Assembly (NCBI RefSeq): GCF_010686705.1
Contig: NZ_JAAGWY010000001.1
Span: 806,001-870,000, forward strand
DNA: 64,000 bases
Source of the DNA: Leifsonia tongyongensis
GTDB taxonomy: Bacteria; Actinomycetota; Actinomycetes; Actinomycetales; Microbacteriaceae
Direction: 5' to 3'
A model generated the notes under the pieces. That model saw only the letters and a list, made by a program, of their open reading frames with translations. It was not told the origin of the DNA and did no database searches. The translations under genes and the position numbers were made by a program. This document shows, in pieces, positions 56,056 through 63,778 of the stretch. Numbering within the stretch: the stretch's first letter is position 1; the number at the start of each line of letters is the position of its first letter.

Positions 56056-56789
56056 CCGAGTGGGTGGTGGTGGTGCCGTTCAAAGGCGCGGCGGATGCGA
56101 AAAGCAGGCTCTCCGGATCGTTCGACAACTCCTCGCGTGCGGCGCTCGCGCTCGCGTTCCTGGTCGACACCGTCAGCGCCGTGCGCGCCGTGCCCGACGT
56201 GTCGAGCGTGCTCGTCGTCTCGAACGAGCAGGGGCTCGCCGCGGACCTCGCGGCCGCGGGACAGACGCCCGGCCGCGCCGATGTGGAGCCGCTGGTGATC
56301 GCCGATCCGGGTGGCGGGATCAATGCCGCCATCGCCGCGGGTCTCGCTCTGGCCCGCGCATCCGCCCCCGGCACCTGGGCGGCTGCCCTCACCGGCGACC
56401 TCGCTGCCCTGCGTCCGTCCGACCTCGTGGAGGCTTTCGCACTCGCTGAAGCTGCAGCGTCGACCGGCGCACGCCGCACGTTCGTGCATGACCGCGAAGG
56501 TTCCGGAACCACGATGGTCGCCTTCGCTCCCGGCGCGGAATCCCCCACGCAGTTCGGTGTCGGATCGTCCGCCGCGCACACGAGCGCGGGCTACCGTCCG
56601 CTGGCGGTTCCGGCCGAGTCGTCGCTGCGGCTCGACATCGACGACGCCGACGACCTCGAGCGCGCCCGACTCCTCGGCCTCGGGGAAGCGACGCAAACCG
56701 CACTGGACGAACAGGTCACGCCGCGTTCATCCGATCCCGCCAGGCCACCAGTTCCCGCGCCTGGCGCAGGTCGAGGTCGAGCCCGCTGA
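56052..56789 (+). CDS. cofC: 2-phospho-L-lactate/PEP guanylyltransferase CofC (FbiD)
   Basis: 245 residues from GTG at 56052. [18 protein letters not shown] is the nucleotide-binding start, [20 protein letters not shown] the phosphate loop, and [20 protein letters not shown] with [17 protein letters not shown] the acceptor region. It activates phosphoenolpyruvate (in actinobacteria) or 2-phospholactate for CofD. The last 74 bases overlap the 3' end of the opposite-strand LLM gene, and this C-terminal stretch, Pro/Gly/Arg-rich, may be an unconserved tail. Confidence 0.93.
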   Translation: MTEWVVVVPFKGAADAKSRLSGSFDNSSRAALALAFLVDTVSAVRAVPDVSSVLVVSNEQGLAADLAAAGQTPGRADVEPLVIADPGGGINAAIAAGLALARASAPGTWAAALTGDLAALRPSDLVEAFALAEAAASTGARRTFVHDREGSGTTMVAFAPGAESPTQFGVGSSAAHTSAGYRPLAVPAESSLRLDIDDADDLERARLLGLGEATQTALDEQVTPRSSDPARPPVPAPGAGRGRAR

Positions 56790-57531
56790 TCCCGAGCGTG
56801 AAGAGCCGCGCACCCAGCTCGTACTGCGCCTCGACAGGCTCGAGCGAGCCGATCGTACCGTCGTGGGTGCGTTTCACGCCGGTCGAGATCTCGATCTCGG
56901 ACATGTCGCGACCGACGCGATCACACCACTCCTGAAGCACACCGAGCTTGCGCTCCAGGGTCTCGACATCACTGAAGCTGTGCCAGGTATCGGCGTACTG
57001 GGCCACAATCCGCAGCGTCTTCTTCTCGCCTCCGCCGCCGATGAGCACAGGGATCGACCGGGTCGGAGCCGGATTCAGCCTGTCCCACCGGGACTTGATT
57101 CGCGGGAGCGCTTCGGAGAGCGCGTCGAGGCGGAGGCCGGGTGTGCCGAACGTGTAGCCGTAAGCGTCGTAGTCGCGTTCGAACCAGCCGGAGCCGATGC
57201 CGAGGATGAGGCGCCCGGTGTCACCTCCGTGCGCACTGATGTGGTCGACCGTGCGGGCCATGTCGGCGAGCAGGTCCGGATTCCGGTACGAGTTGCAGGT
57301 GACGAGGGCGCCGATCTGGATGCGGCTGGTCTGCTCGGCCCAGGCGGCGAGCATCGTCCAGCATTCGAAGTGCAGGCCCTCCGAGTCGCCTGACAACGGG
57401 TAGAAGTGGTCCCAGTTGAAGGCGATGTCGACGCCGAGGTCTTCGATTGCGGCGACGGTGTCGCGCAGCTGCGCATACGTCGCGTGCTGCGGCGCGAGCT
57501 GGACGCCGATGCGTACGGGGCGGTCGGTCAT
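56716..57531 (-). CDS. LLM-class F420-dependent oxidoreductase
   Basis: 271 residues from ATG at 57531 with GGAGGAACATC upstream, overlapping the cofD stop as ATGA. The luciferase-like barrel shows IGVQLAPQHATYAQLRDTVA, IAFNWDHFYPLSGDSEGLHF and GIGSGWFERDYDAYGYTFGT, the usual F420-family features. VLIGGGGEKKTLRIVAQYAD provides the phosphate site. Genomic linkage to F420 biosynthesis supports F420 as cofactor. Substrate unknown. Confidence 0.9.
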   Translation of the reverse strand: MTDRPVRIGVQLAPQHATYAQLRDTVAAIEDLGVDIAFNWDHFYPLSGDSEGLHFECWTMLAAWAEQTSRIQIGALVTCNSYRNPDLLADMARTVDHISAHGGDTGRLILGIGSGWFERDYDAYGYTFGTPGLRLDALSEALPRIKSRWDRLNPAPTRSIPVLIGGGGEKKTLRIVAQYADTWHSFSDVETLERKLGVLQEWCDRVGRDMSEIEISTGVKRTHDGTIGSLEPVEAQYELGARLFTLGISGLDLDLRQARELVAWRDRMNAA

Positions 57532-58595
57532 GATGTTCCTCCAAGGTCGGCGATGGTTTGTCGGTCGAGTGATTCCGGATAGGCAGCCCGGAACCCAGCG
57601 GTCTGGAGCGCGGTGGCCGCGATCGCGGCAGTCGTCGGGACATCGTGCATCCAGAGCGGATGCGCCGAGGCGCGGATGCCGGCCGCCTGCAGGTCTGCGA
57701 CGACTCCCGCATCCGTCTCGTCGACGAGCCAGCCGTCGAGGATGCCGCCCACCGACCGCGAACCGTACAGGAGGCCGACGCCGAGGGCGGTCGACTCGAC
57801 CCCGACGATGTCGAGGCACCGGTCGGCCATACCGCGTACGACCCTCCCGCCGATGATCGGCGACACCCCGACCACGCGGGCGTCGGTGTCGCGCAGCGCA
57901 TCGCGCACACCCGGGATGGCGAGGATCGTGCCGATCGAGACGACCGGATTCGACGGCGGGATGATGACGACCTCGGCGTCGCGGATCGCCTCCACCACAC
58001 CGGGTGCCGCCTCTGCGTGCTCGAGGCCGACCTGCACGAACTCGGTGGCCGGAGCGGCCGCGCGGTAACGCACCCACCACTCCTCGAAGTGGATGAGGTC
58101 GCCTGCGCGGTGCTCGTCGATGTCGGCTGCGAGCCGCACGTTCGTCTCGACAGCGTTGTCGCTCATGGGGAGCAGCCGGACGCCCGGCTGCCAGCGCCGC
58201 GCGAGGATCTCCGTGGCCTCGCTCAGCGTTCGGCCGGAGCGGAGCAGGTCGGTGCGCACGATGTGGGTACCGAGGTCGAGGTCGCCGAGCGTGAACCAGT
58301 CCCAGCCGGCGCCGTAGGCCGCGATCTCGCCGGACGTACGGCGCGTCTCGTCGGCGCGACCCCAGCCCTGGTCTTCGGCGACGCCTCCGCCGAGCGTGTA
58401 CATGATCGTGTCGAGGTCGGGGCAGATGCGCAGGCCGGTCAACCACATGTCGTCCCCGGTGTTCGCGATCACGGTGACCGGCACCGTGGAGCCTGGGCCG
58501 TCAGTGGAACGTTGTTCTTCGGCGAGGTACCCGAGCAGTCCGCGGATGAACCGGGCGCCTCCGACACCGCCGGCCAGGACGGTGATGCCCGTCAT
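57528..58595 (-). CDS. cofD: 2-phospho-L-lactate transferase CofD (FbiA)
   Basis: 355 residues. ITVLAGGVGGARFIRGLLG is the GDP-binding start; VIANTGDDMWLTGLRICPDL, WFTLGDLDLGTHIVRTDLL and RLLPMSDNAVETNVRLAADI follow, all typical of CofD/FbiA. It joins the lactyl or enolpyruvyl diphosphate-guanosine to the deazaflavin Fo to give F420-0 or its dehydro form. It overlaps fgd by four bases and the LLM gene by four, so the three are translated together. Confidence 0.94.
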   Translation of the reverse strand: MTGITVLAGGVGGARFIRGLLGYLAEEQRSTDGPGSTVPVTVIANTGDDMWLTGLRICPDLDTIMYTLGGGVAEDQGWGRADETRRTSGEIAAYGAGWDWFTLGDLDLGTHIVRTDLLRSGRTLSEATEILARRWQPGVRLLPMSDNAVETNVRLAADIDEHRAGDLIHFEEWWVRYRAAAPATEFVQVGLEHAEAAPGVVEAIRDAEVVIIPPSNPVVSIGTILAIPGVRDALRDTDARVVGVSPIIGGRVVRGMADRCLDIVGVESTALGVGLLYGSRSVGGILDGWLVDETDAGVVADLQAAGIRASAHPLWMHDVPTTAAIAATALQTAGFRAAYPESLDRQTIADLGGTS

Positions 58596-59617
58596 CGGGC
58601 GAGCGCCGTGCCGTGTCGTTCGCGGAGGCGCGGCAGGATCTCGGCGCCGTACAGCTCGATGAACCGCGCCTGGTCGGTGCCCGGGCCGTGGAACACGAGA
58701 TGCCGGAAGCCGAGGTCGATGTACTCCTCGATGCGCCGGACGTGCTCATCCGGGTCGGCTCCGACGATCCAGCGTGAGGCCGCGCGTTCGATCGGTAACG
58801 CGTCGGCCAGGCGTTGCATCTCACGCGGGTCGTCGACACTCATCTTCTCTTCGGGGGTGAGCGCGAGAGCCGCCCAGTGGCGGGTGTCCTGCAGTGCGCG
58901 TTCGGGGTCGGGATCGAACGAGACCTTCATCTCGATGAGCGTGTCGACGTCGTCCCGGCTGCGGCCGGCCTTCTCGATGCCTTCTTCGAGTGCGGGCAGG
59001 AGCGTCTCGGTGTAGAGGGCGCGTTCCTTGCCCGAGGTGGTGATGTAGCCGGAGGCGATCCGGCCGGCGAGCCGGGTCGCGGCGGGTCCGGATGCTCCGA
59101 TGTAGATCGGGACCTCGGCGTCCGGCTTGTCGTAGATGGTCGCGTTGGCGGTGCGGTAGAACTCGCCGTCGAACGTCACGTCGTCTTCCGACCACAGCTT
59201 CTGGATGAGTGTCACGGCTTCTTTGAGTCGCGCGAACCGTTCCTTGATCTCGGGCCATTCGATGCCGAGCACGACTTCGTTGATCGCCTCACCGGTGCCG
59301 ACCCCGAGAACGACCCGGCCAGGAAACAGCGAGCCGAGCGTCGCGAAGTCCTGGGCGACGACGGCCGGGTGGTAGCGGAACGACGGGGTCAGCACGGAGG
59401 TGCCGATCAGGATGCGCTCCGTGCTCGCTCCGAGAGCACCCAGCCACGGGATCGCCGCGGGAGCGTGGCCGCCCTCGTGGTTGAACGGCTGGAAATGGTC
59501 GGAGACGAAGACCGAGTCGAAGCCCACCTTCTCGGCGAGCACGCCGAAGCTCAGAAGGTCGGTCGGGCCGAACTGTTCCGCGGAGGCCTTGTAGCCGAGG
59601 CGCAGGGGGATGGGCAC
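58592..59617 (-). CDS. fgd: F420-dependent glucose-6-phosphate dehydrogenase (Fgd-like)
   Basis: 341 residues; co-linear with mycobacterial FGD1 throughout (LGYKASAEQFGPTDLLSF, FRYHPAVVAQDFATLGSLFP, GVGTGEAINE, ALTPEEKMSVDDPREMQ, AASRWIVGADPDEHVRRI). Active-site residues His41 (FGD1 His40), the Glu of GVGTGEAINE, the Lys of TSGKE and of PEEK, and the Arg of SRWIV are retained. The Trp44 equivalent is Phe45, in SDHFQPFNHEGG. It supplies reduced F420 from sugar phosphate oxidation; the substitution may alter sugar preference. It overlaps cofD by four bases. Confidence 0.9.
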   Translation of the reverse strand: MPIPLRLGYKASAEQFGPTDLLSFGVLAEKVGFDSVFVSDHFQPFNHEGGHAPAAIPWLGALGASTERILIGTSVLTPSFRYHPAVVAQDFATLGSLFPGRVVLGVGTGEAINEVVLGIEWPEIKERFARLKEAVTLIQKLWSEDDVTFDGEFYRTANATIYDKPDAEVPIYIGASGPAATRLAGRIASGYITTSGKERALYTETLLPALEEGIEKAGRSRDDVDTLIEMKVSFDPDPERALQDTRHWAALALTPEEKMSVDDPREMQRLADALPIERAASRWIVGADPDEHVRRIEEYIDLGFRHLVFHGPGTDQARFIELYGAEILPRLRERHGTALAR

Positions 59618-59629
59618 GGTGGTTTCTCC

Positions 59630-61114
59630 TCAGGTGGTGGTCAGTCGTGACGGTGTGGATGGGCTCAACGAGAAGGGGTCCATCGAAAATGTGCCGTTGT
59701 GTTCACGGAAGGTGTGGGCGTAGCCGGGCCAGAGCAGGGTGAGTCGGCCGGTACGTCCGTCGCGGTACCAGCTCTCGCATCCGCCGGTCATCCACACGGT
59801 CGTCGCGGCCAGCTCGTCGATGAGTGCGGTGTACTCGTCTTCGGCCTGACGGGTCACGTCGAGCACGAGGTCCGGGTCGGCCTCGAGGTGGTCGAGTGCG
59901 CCGAGGATGTAGTCGAGCTGGGTCTCGATCATGTAGATCGCCGAGTTGTGTCCGAGCCCGGCGTTGGGGCCGTTGACGACGAACAGGTTCGGGAATCCGC
60001 TGACGACGGTCGACGCGTATGCGGTCATGCCTCCGGCCCAGTGCTGGGCCAGCAGTTCACCGCCGACGCCACGGACGATCCGGGCATACGGCTGCTGAGC
60101 CGCGTGGAACCCCGTGGCGAAGACCACGGCGTCGACGTCGTGCTCCGCGCCGTTGGCGGTGACCAGGGTGTTGCCCGTCACTGCGGCGAGCGCCGACGCT
60201 TCGACACTCACGGTCGGGCGGGTCAGTGCCGGGTAGTACTCGCTCGAGATGAGCACACGCTTGCAGCCGATCTCGTAGTGCGGGGTGAGCTTCGCGCGCA
60301 GCCCGAGGTCGGGCACCTGCGTCGCGAGGTGGTCGAGCGCACGGTGACGCGCCGCCTCGACCGCCTCCGGAACGCCCGCACGCTGGGCGAAGGCCTCCTC
60401 CGCGGTCCAGAACAGCGTCGACCGGAGACGCGCCATCCGCTCGGGGTCGTGCGCGAAGTGCTCCTGCTCGTCTTCGGTGTACTGGTGCTCGTCGCGCGGG
60501 ATGACGTAGGGCGCGCTCCGCTGGAGGACCACCAGTTCGCGCGCGACCTCTGCGAGTCGCGGGACGAGCTGGATGGCCGAAGCTCCCGACCCGACCACCG
60601 CCACGCGTTTGCCGCTCAGCTCGGCGTCGTGATCCCACCGCGCCGCGTGGAACATCGGGCCATGGAACGTGTCGAGCCCCGGAACATCCGGGATGCGCGG
60701 TTCGGTCAGCCGACCGCAGGCGAGAACGAGCGTACGCGCCGTGAACGTACCGCGGCTCGTGCGAAGTTCCCAGCGCGAACGGGGGTCGTCCCAGGTCATC
60801 GCCTGAACATCCGTGCCGAGCCGCAGGTGGTCGCCGAGCCCCTCCTCGTTCGCACCGGCCTCGAGGTAGTCGCGGATCTCGGCGCCGCCCGAGAAGAACG
60901 ACGACCAGCGCGGATTCGGCCGGAACGACCAGGAGTACAGGTGCGACGGCACGTCGCAGGCCACTCCGGGATAGGTATTGTCACGCCAGGTGCCGCCGAC
61001 CGCGTTCGCGCGTTCGAAGATCAGGAACGAGCTCACCCCCTGGCGCTTCAGGCGGATGCCGAGGCCGAGGCCCGCGAAGCCCGCGCCCACGATCGCCACG
61101 TCGAGTTCGGTCAT
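59630..61114 (-). CDS. Flavoprotein monooxygenase, Baeyer-Villiger type
   Basis: 494 residues. Two dinucleotide folds (GAGFAG at 10-15 for FAD and GSGASA at 175-180 for NADPH) flank the type I Baeyer-Villiger fingerprint FHGPMFHAARWD (150-161), which fits FxGxxxHxxxWD exactly. GGTWRDNTYPGVACDVPSHL is also typical. It oxidises ketones or heteroatoms with FAD and NADPH. It is embedded between fbiC (4-base overlap) and fgd (12-base gap), an unexpected partner for F420 genes. Confidence 0.9.
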   Translation of the reverse strand: MTELDVAIVGAGFAGLGLGIRLKRQGVSSFLIFERANAVGGTWRDNTYPGVACDVPSHLYSWSFRPNPRWSSFFSGGAEIRDYLEAGANEEGLGDHLRLGTDVQAMTWDDPRSRWELRTSRGTFTARTLVLACGRLTEPRIPDVPGLDTFHGPMFHAARWDHDAELSGKRVAVVGSGASAIQLVPRLAEVARELVVLQRSAPYVIPRDEHQYTEDEQEHFAHDPERMARLRSTLFWTAEEAFAQRAGVPEAVEAARHRALDHLATQVPDLGLRAKLTPHYEIGCKRVLISSEYYPALTRPTVSVEASALAAVTGNTLVTANGAEHDVDAVVFATGFHAAQQPYARIVRGVGGELLAQHWAGGMTAYASTVVSGFPNLFVVNGPNAGLGHNSAIYMIETQLDYILGALDHLEADPDLVLDVTRQAEDEYTALIDELAATTVWMTGGCESWYRDGRTGRLTLLWPGYAHTFREHNGTFSMDPFSLSPSTPSRLTTT

Positions 61115-63549
61115 CGGCGCACCGCGCGCTTGCGCTCATCCGTCGGATCTCCGTAGGTCGTCGTGCGCTGGCGCACGGGCCGCGAGAGAGCGTGGGCGAT
61201 GCGGTCGACATCGGCCGGAAGCAGTTCGTGCCCGTATTCGACCCCGGCTTCGGGCAGGACGCGTCCGTCGAAGAGGGTGCCACCCAGGTCGTCGGCTCCG
61301 CTCTGGAGCATCAGCGCGGCCTCCGCGAACCCGAGGCGCGTCCACGGCGCCTGGATGTGGTCGATGTGCCCGTGCAGCATGAGGCGGGCCACCGCGTGGA
61401 CCCGGCGATGCTCGTCCGACTCTCGGCCGGCCGGTCCGGCCCGCAAGCCGATCGCAGGCATGGGCACGAACTCGGTGAAGCCGCCCGTCGAACGCTGCAG
61501 TTCGATCAGCCGGCGCAGGTGCCCGACCCGGTCGGCGGCGGATTCGCCGTTGCCGTAGACCATGACCGACGTCGAACGGAACCCCGCCCGGTGCGCCGCC
61601 GTGATGATGGCGATCCAGCGGTCGACGGGGAGGTCGCCCGGCGCGACCCGCAGTCGTACCGCGTCGTCGAGGATCTTGACGCCCGTTCCCGGCACGGTAT
61701 CCACACCGGCCTCGCGAAGGGCCGCGAGGTAGTCGGTGTCGTCGAGCCCGAGTCGTGCGGCGCCGTCGGCGATGTCGGCCGGGCGGAACGCGTGCACGTG
61801 CAGCTGCGGCCGGGTGGCTTTCACGACACGGGCCAACTGCAGGTAAGAGTCGGCGGGCAGCGCCTCCGTGATCAGACCCTGGACGCAGAGCTCGGTTGCG
61901 CCGAGAACCCAGGCGTCGTCGACGAGTTCTGCCAGCGTCTCGAAGGTGAGGGCCGAGCGATCCGGAGCGTCGCCGCGGTCGGTCCAGGGCAGGTCGGTCG
62001 AGGTGAGGTTGGTCGAGGTGACATTGCGATTCACGACGAAGCTGATCGCCTCGCCCACCGTGTAGCGGCGCAGGTCGTTGGCGAGTCCCGCCAGCGCGTC
62101 GAGGTCGTCGCTTTCAGCGCCCATCAAGTCCGCATACTCGCGATCGGTGAGTGCCGCCGGCGACGATGCGGCGCGGGAGAGCGCCGCCCGCACCGGCGAC
62201 GTGTGGACGGCCACCGTCCGGCCCCGCGCCGGCCAGTCGCTGCGTGTGCTCTGCAGCGCCGGCTGGGCGCCGTCGTCGGCGGGAGCGCTCAACAGATCGT
62301 CGGGGGCCCGTCGCGGAATCGCGCGAGCACCCTCGTCGGCGAGCATGGTCGAGAGGTCGACGAGGGCATCCACGCGCGGACGCACGGCGGCGTCGATCCA
62401 CTGGTCGGCATCCCGGATGTACGGCGGATGCACCGTCAGCCGCTCCGTCAGGCGGAAGCCCTCGCGCCGGGTGAGTTCGGCCAGCTCGACGATCTGCGGC
62501 CATGGACGCTCCGGGTTCACGTGGTCGGCGGTCAGCGGGCTCACCCCGCCCCAGTCGTCGGCTCCCGCGCGCAGGAGCAGGCCGAGCTCGCTCGCATCGG
62601 AGAGGTTCGGTGGCACCTGGATGCGCGCATCCGCCCCCATGACCAGACGCGCGGCCGCCACCGTCGCCGCGTACTCGAGCACGCCGAGGTCGTCGTCGTT
62701 CTGCATGGCCGTCGCCGGCTTGGAGCGGAAGTTCTGGACGATGATCTCCTGCAGGTGGCCGAAGCGATCGTGGATGTCCCGCAAGGCAACAAGGGATTCC
62801 GCGCGTTCGCGAACCGTCTCGCCGATCCCGACCAGGAGGCCCGTGGTCAGGGGCACCCGCGCGCGCCCCGCATCCTCCAGCACCCGCAGCCGCACCGCCG
62901 GGTTCTTGTCGGGCGACCCGAAGTGCACCTCGCCCTTCTCGGCCCACAGCCGGTGCGAGGTCGTCTCGAGCATCATGCCCATCGACGGGGCCACCGGGCG
63001 GAGCCAGGCCAGCTCCTCGGCGGTCATCACGCCCGGGTTGAGGTGCGGGAGCAGTCCGGTCTCGTCGAGCACGAGCTGCGCCATCTCGCGCACGTAGTGC
63101 AGTGTCGACTCGTAGCCGTGCTCGTCGAGCCAGGCGCGTGCATCCGGCCAGCGGTCCTCCGGCCGGTCGCCGAGCGTGAACAGCGCCTCTTTGCAGCCCA
63201 TCGAGGCCCCGAGCCGGGCGACGTCGAGGATCTGTTCGGGCGACATGTAGAGCGGCTTGCCCTTGGTCGCCAGCTTCCCCGGGGTGTCGACGAAGATGCA
63301 GTAGTGGCAGCGATCGCGGCAGAGTGTCGTGATCGGCAGGAACACCTTCTTCGAAAAGGTGATCACACCGGGGCGGCCCGCACGGGCCAGCCCCTCGTCG
63401 CGCAGGCGGGCGGATGCGTCGAGCAAGTGCTCGAGGTCGGCACCGGTCGCGCAAACCAGGGTTTCGGCCTCGTCGACCGTGAGCCGCTCGCCCCCGAGGG
63501 CGCGGTCGATCGCGGTCTGGAGATCCCCTGCGAGCGTCCCGCCATCCAT
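61111..63549 (-). CDS. fbiC: Fo synthase FbiC with degenerate C-terminal radical-SAM site
   Basis: 812 residues from ATG at 63549 (GAGAGG about 12 bases upstream), similar in length to mycobacterial FbiC. The N-terminal CofG half has the intact radical-SAM motif CRDRCHYC (Cys77, Cys81, Cys84). The C-terminal CofH half is recognisable from FVVNRN onward through DTVPGTGVKILDD, TGGFTEFVPMPAIGLR, RLMLHGHIDHIQAPW and RQRTTTYGDP. However the expected CxxxCxxC is replaced by Thr516, Leu520 and Thr523 (codons at 62002-62004, 61990-61992 and 61981-61983), and the following QGGI-type glycine motif reads QGLI. The CofH reaction (tyrosine plus ribityl-uracil amine) is therefore unlikely in this polypeptide. 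First gene of the minus-strand F420 operon. Confidence 0.9.
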   Translation of the reverse strand: MDGGTLAGDLQTAIDRALGGERLTVDEAETLVCATGADLEHLLDASARLRDEGLARAGRPGVITFSKKVFLPITTLCRDRCHYCIFVDTPGKLATKGKPLYMSPEQILDVARLGASMGCKEALFTLGDRPEDRWPDARAWLDEHGYESTLHYVREMAQLVLDETGLLPHLNPGVMTAEELAWLRPVAPSMGMMLETTSHRLWAEKGEVHFGSPDKNPAVRLRVLEDAGRARVPLTTGLLVGIGETVRERAESLVALRDIHDRFGHLQEIIVQNFRSKPATAMQNDDDLGVLEYAATVAAARLVMGADARIQVPPNLSDASELGLLLRAGADDWGGVSPLTADHVNPERPWPQIVELAELTRREGFRLTERLTVHPPYIRDADQWIDAAVRPRVDALVDLSTMLADEGARAIPRRAPDDLLSAPADDGAQPALQSTRSDWPARGRTVAVHTSPVRAALSRAASSPAALTDREYADLMGAESDDLDALAGLANDLRRYTVGEAISFVVNRNVTSTNLTSTDLPWTDRGDAPDRSALTFETLAELVDDAWVLGATELCVQGLITEALPADSYLQLARVVKATRPQLHVHAFRPADIADGAARLGLDDTDYLAALREAGVDTVPGTGVKILDDAVRLRVAPGDLPVDRWIAIITAAHRAGFRSTSVMVYGNGESAADRVGHLRRLIELQRSTGGFTEFVPMPAIGLRAGPAGRESDEHRRVHAVARLMLHGHIDHIQAPWTRLGFAEAALMLQSGADDLGGTLFDGRVLPEAGVEYGHELLPADVDRIAHALSRPVRQRTTTYGDPTDERKRAVRR

Positions 63550-63624
63550 TGCGTCAGGGTACCTCTCGAAGGTGTCGAATGTGTTGCTCGTTCGGGATGA
63601 TCCCCTTGCTCGATTGCGCAAAAG

Positions 63625-63658
63625 ATGCGGGTCTTGGGCGAGCCGGCCCGCATTTTTT
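63625..63658 (+). terminator. Rho-independent hairpin with T-run between fbiC and the nitrilase gene
   Basis: ATGCGGG (63625-63631) pairs with CCCGCAT (63647-63653), followed directly by TTTTT. On the minus strand the same hairpin is followed by TCTTTT, so it could act both ways. It stands 75 bases upstream of fbiC and about 120 upstream of the nitrilase gene, in a divergent region where a terminator is not needed. It could therefore be a leader attenuator for one of them. Confidence 0.5.
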
Positions 63659-63778
63659 GCATAGTCACGGATGCGTTCGCTGCTCGATTTCGCAGAGGGC
63701 GGCCATTGCGCGCACGAGTCCGAGGCAGTAGTCATAGAGGACATCAGCGAAGTGTTCCAACCCACCCGGAGGCAGCAC

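Noticed and set aside
61981-62040. Frameshift as the reason for the missing cysteines in FbiC
   Set aside because: The replaced segment has the same length as in normal FbiC, flanking conserved residues are in frame on both sides, and no other frame carries a CxxxCxxC.
61192-63600. Very long plus-strand reading frame of about 800 codons opposite fbiC
   Set aside because: It is a high-GC antisense shadow: the minus strand encodes a recognisable FbiC with conserved motifs, while this frame has low-complexity Arg/Val/Gly composition and no family features.
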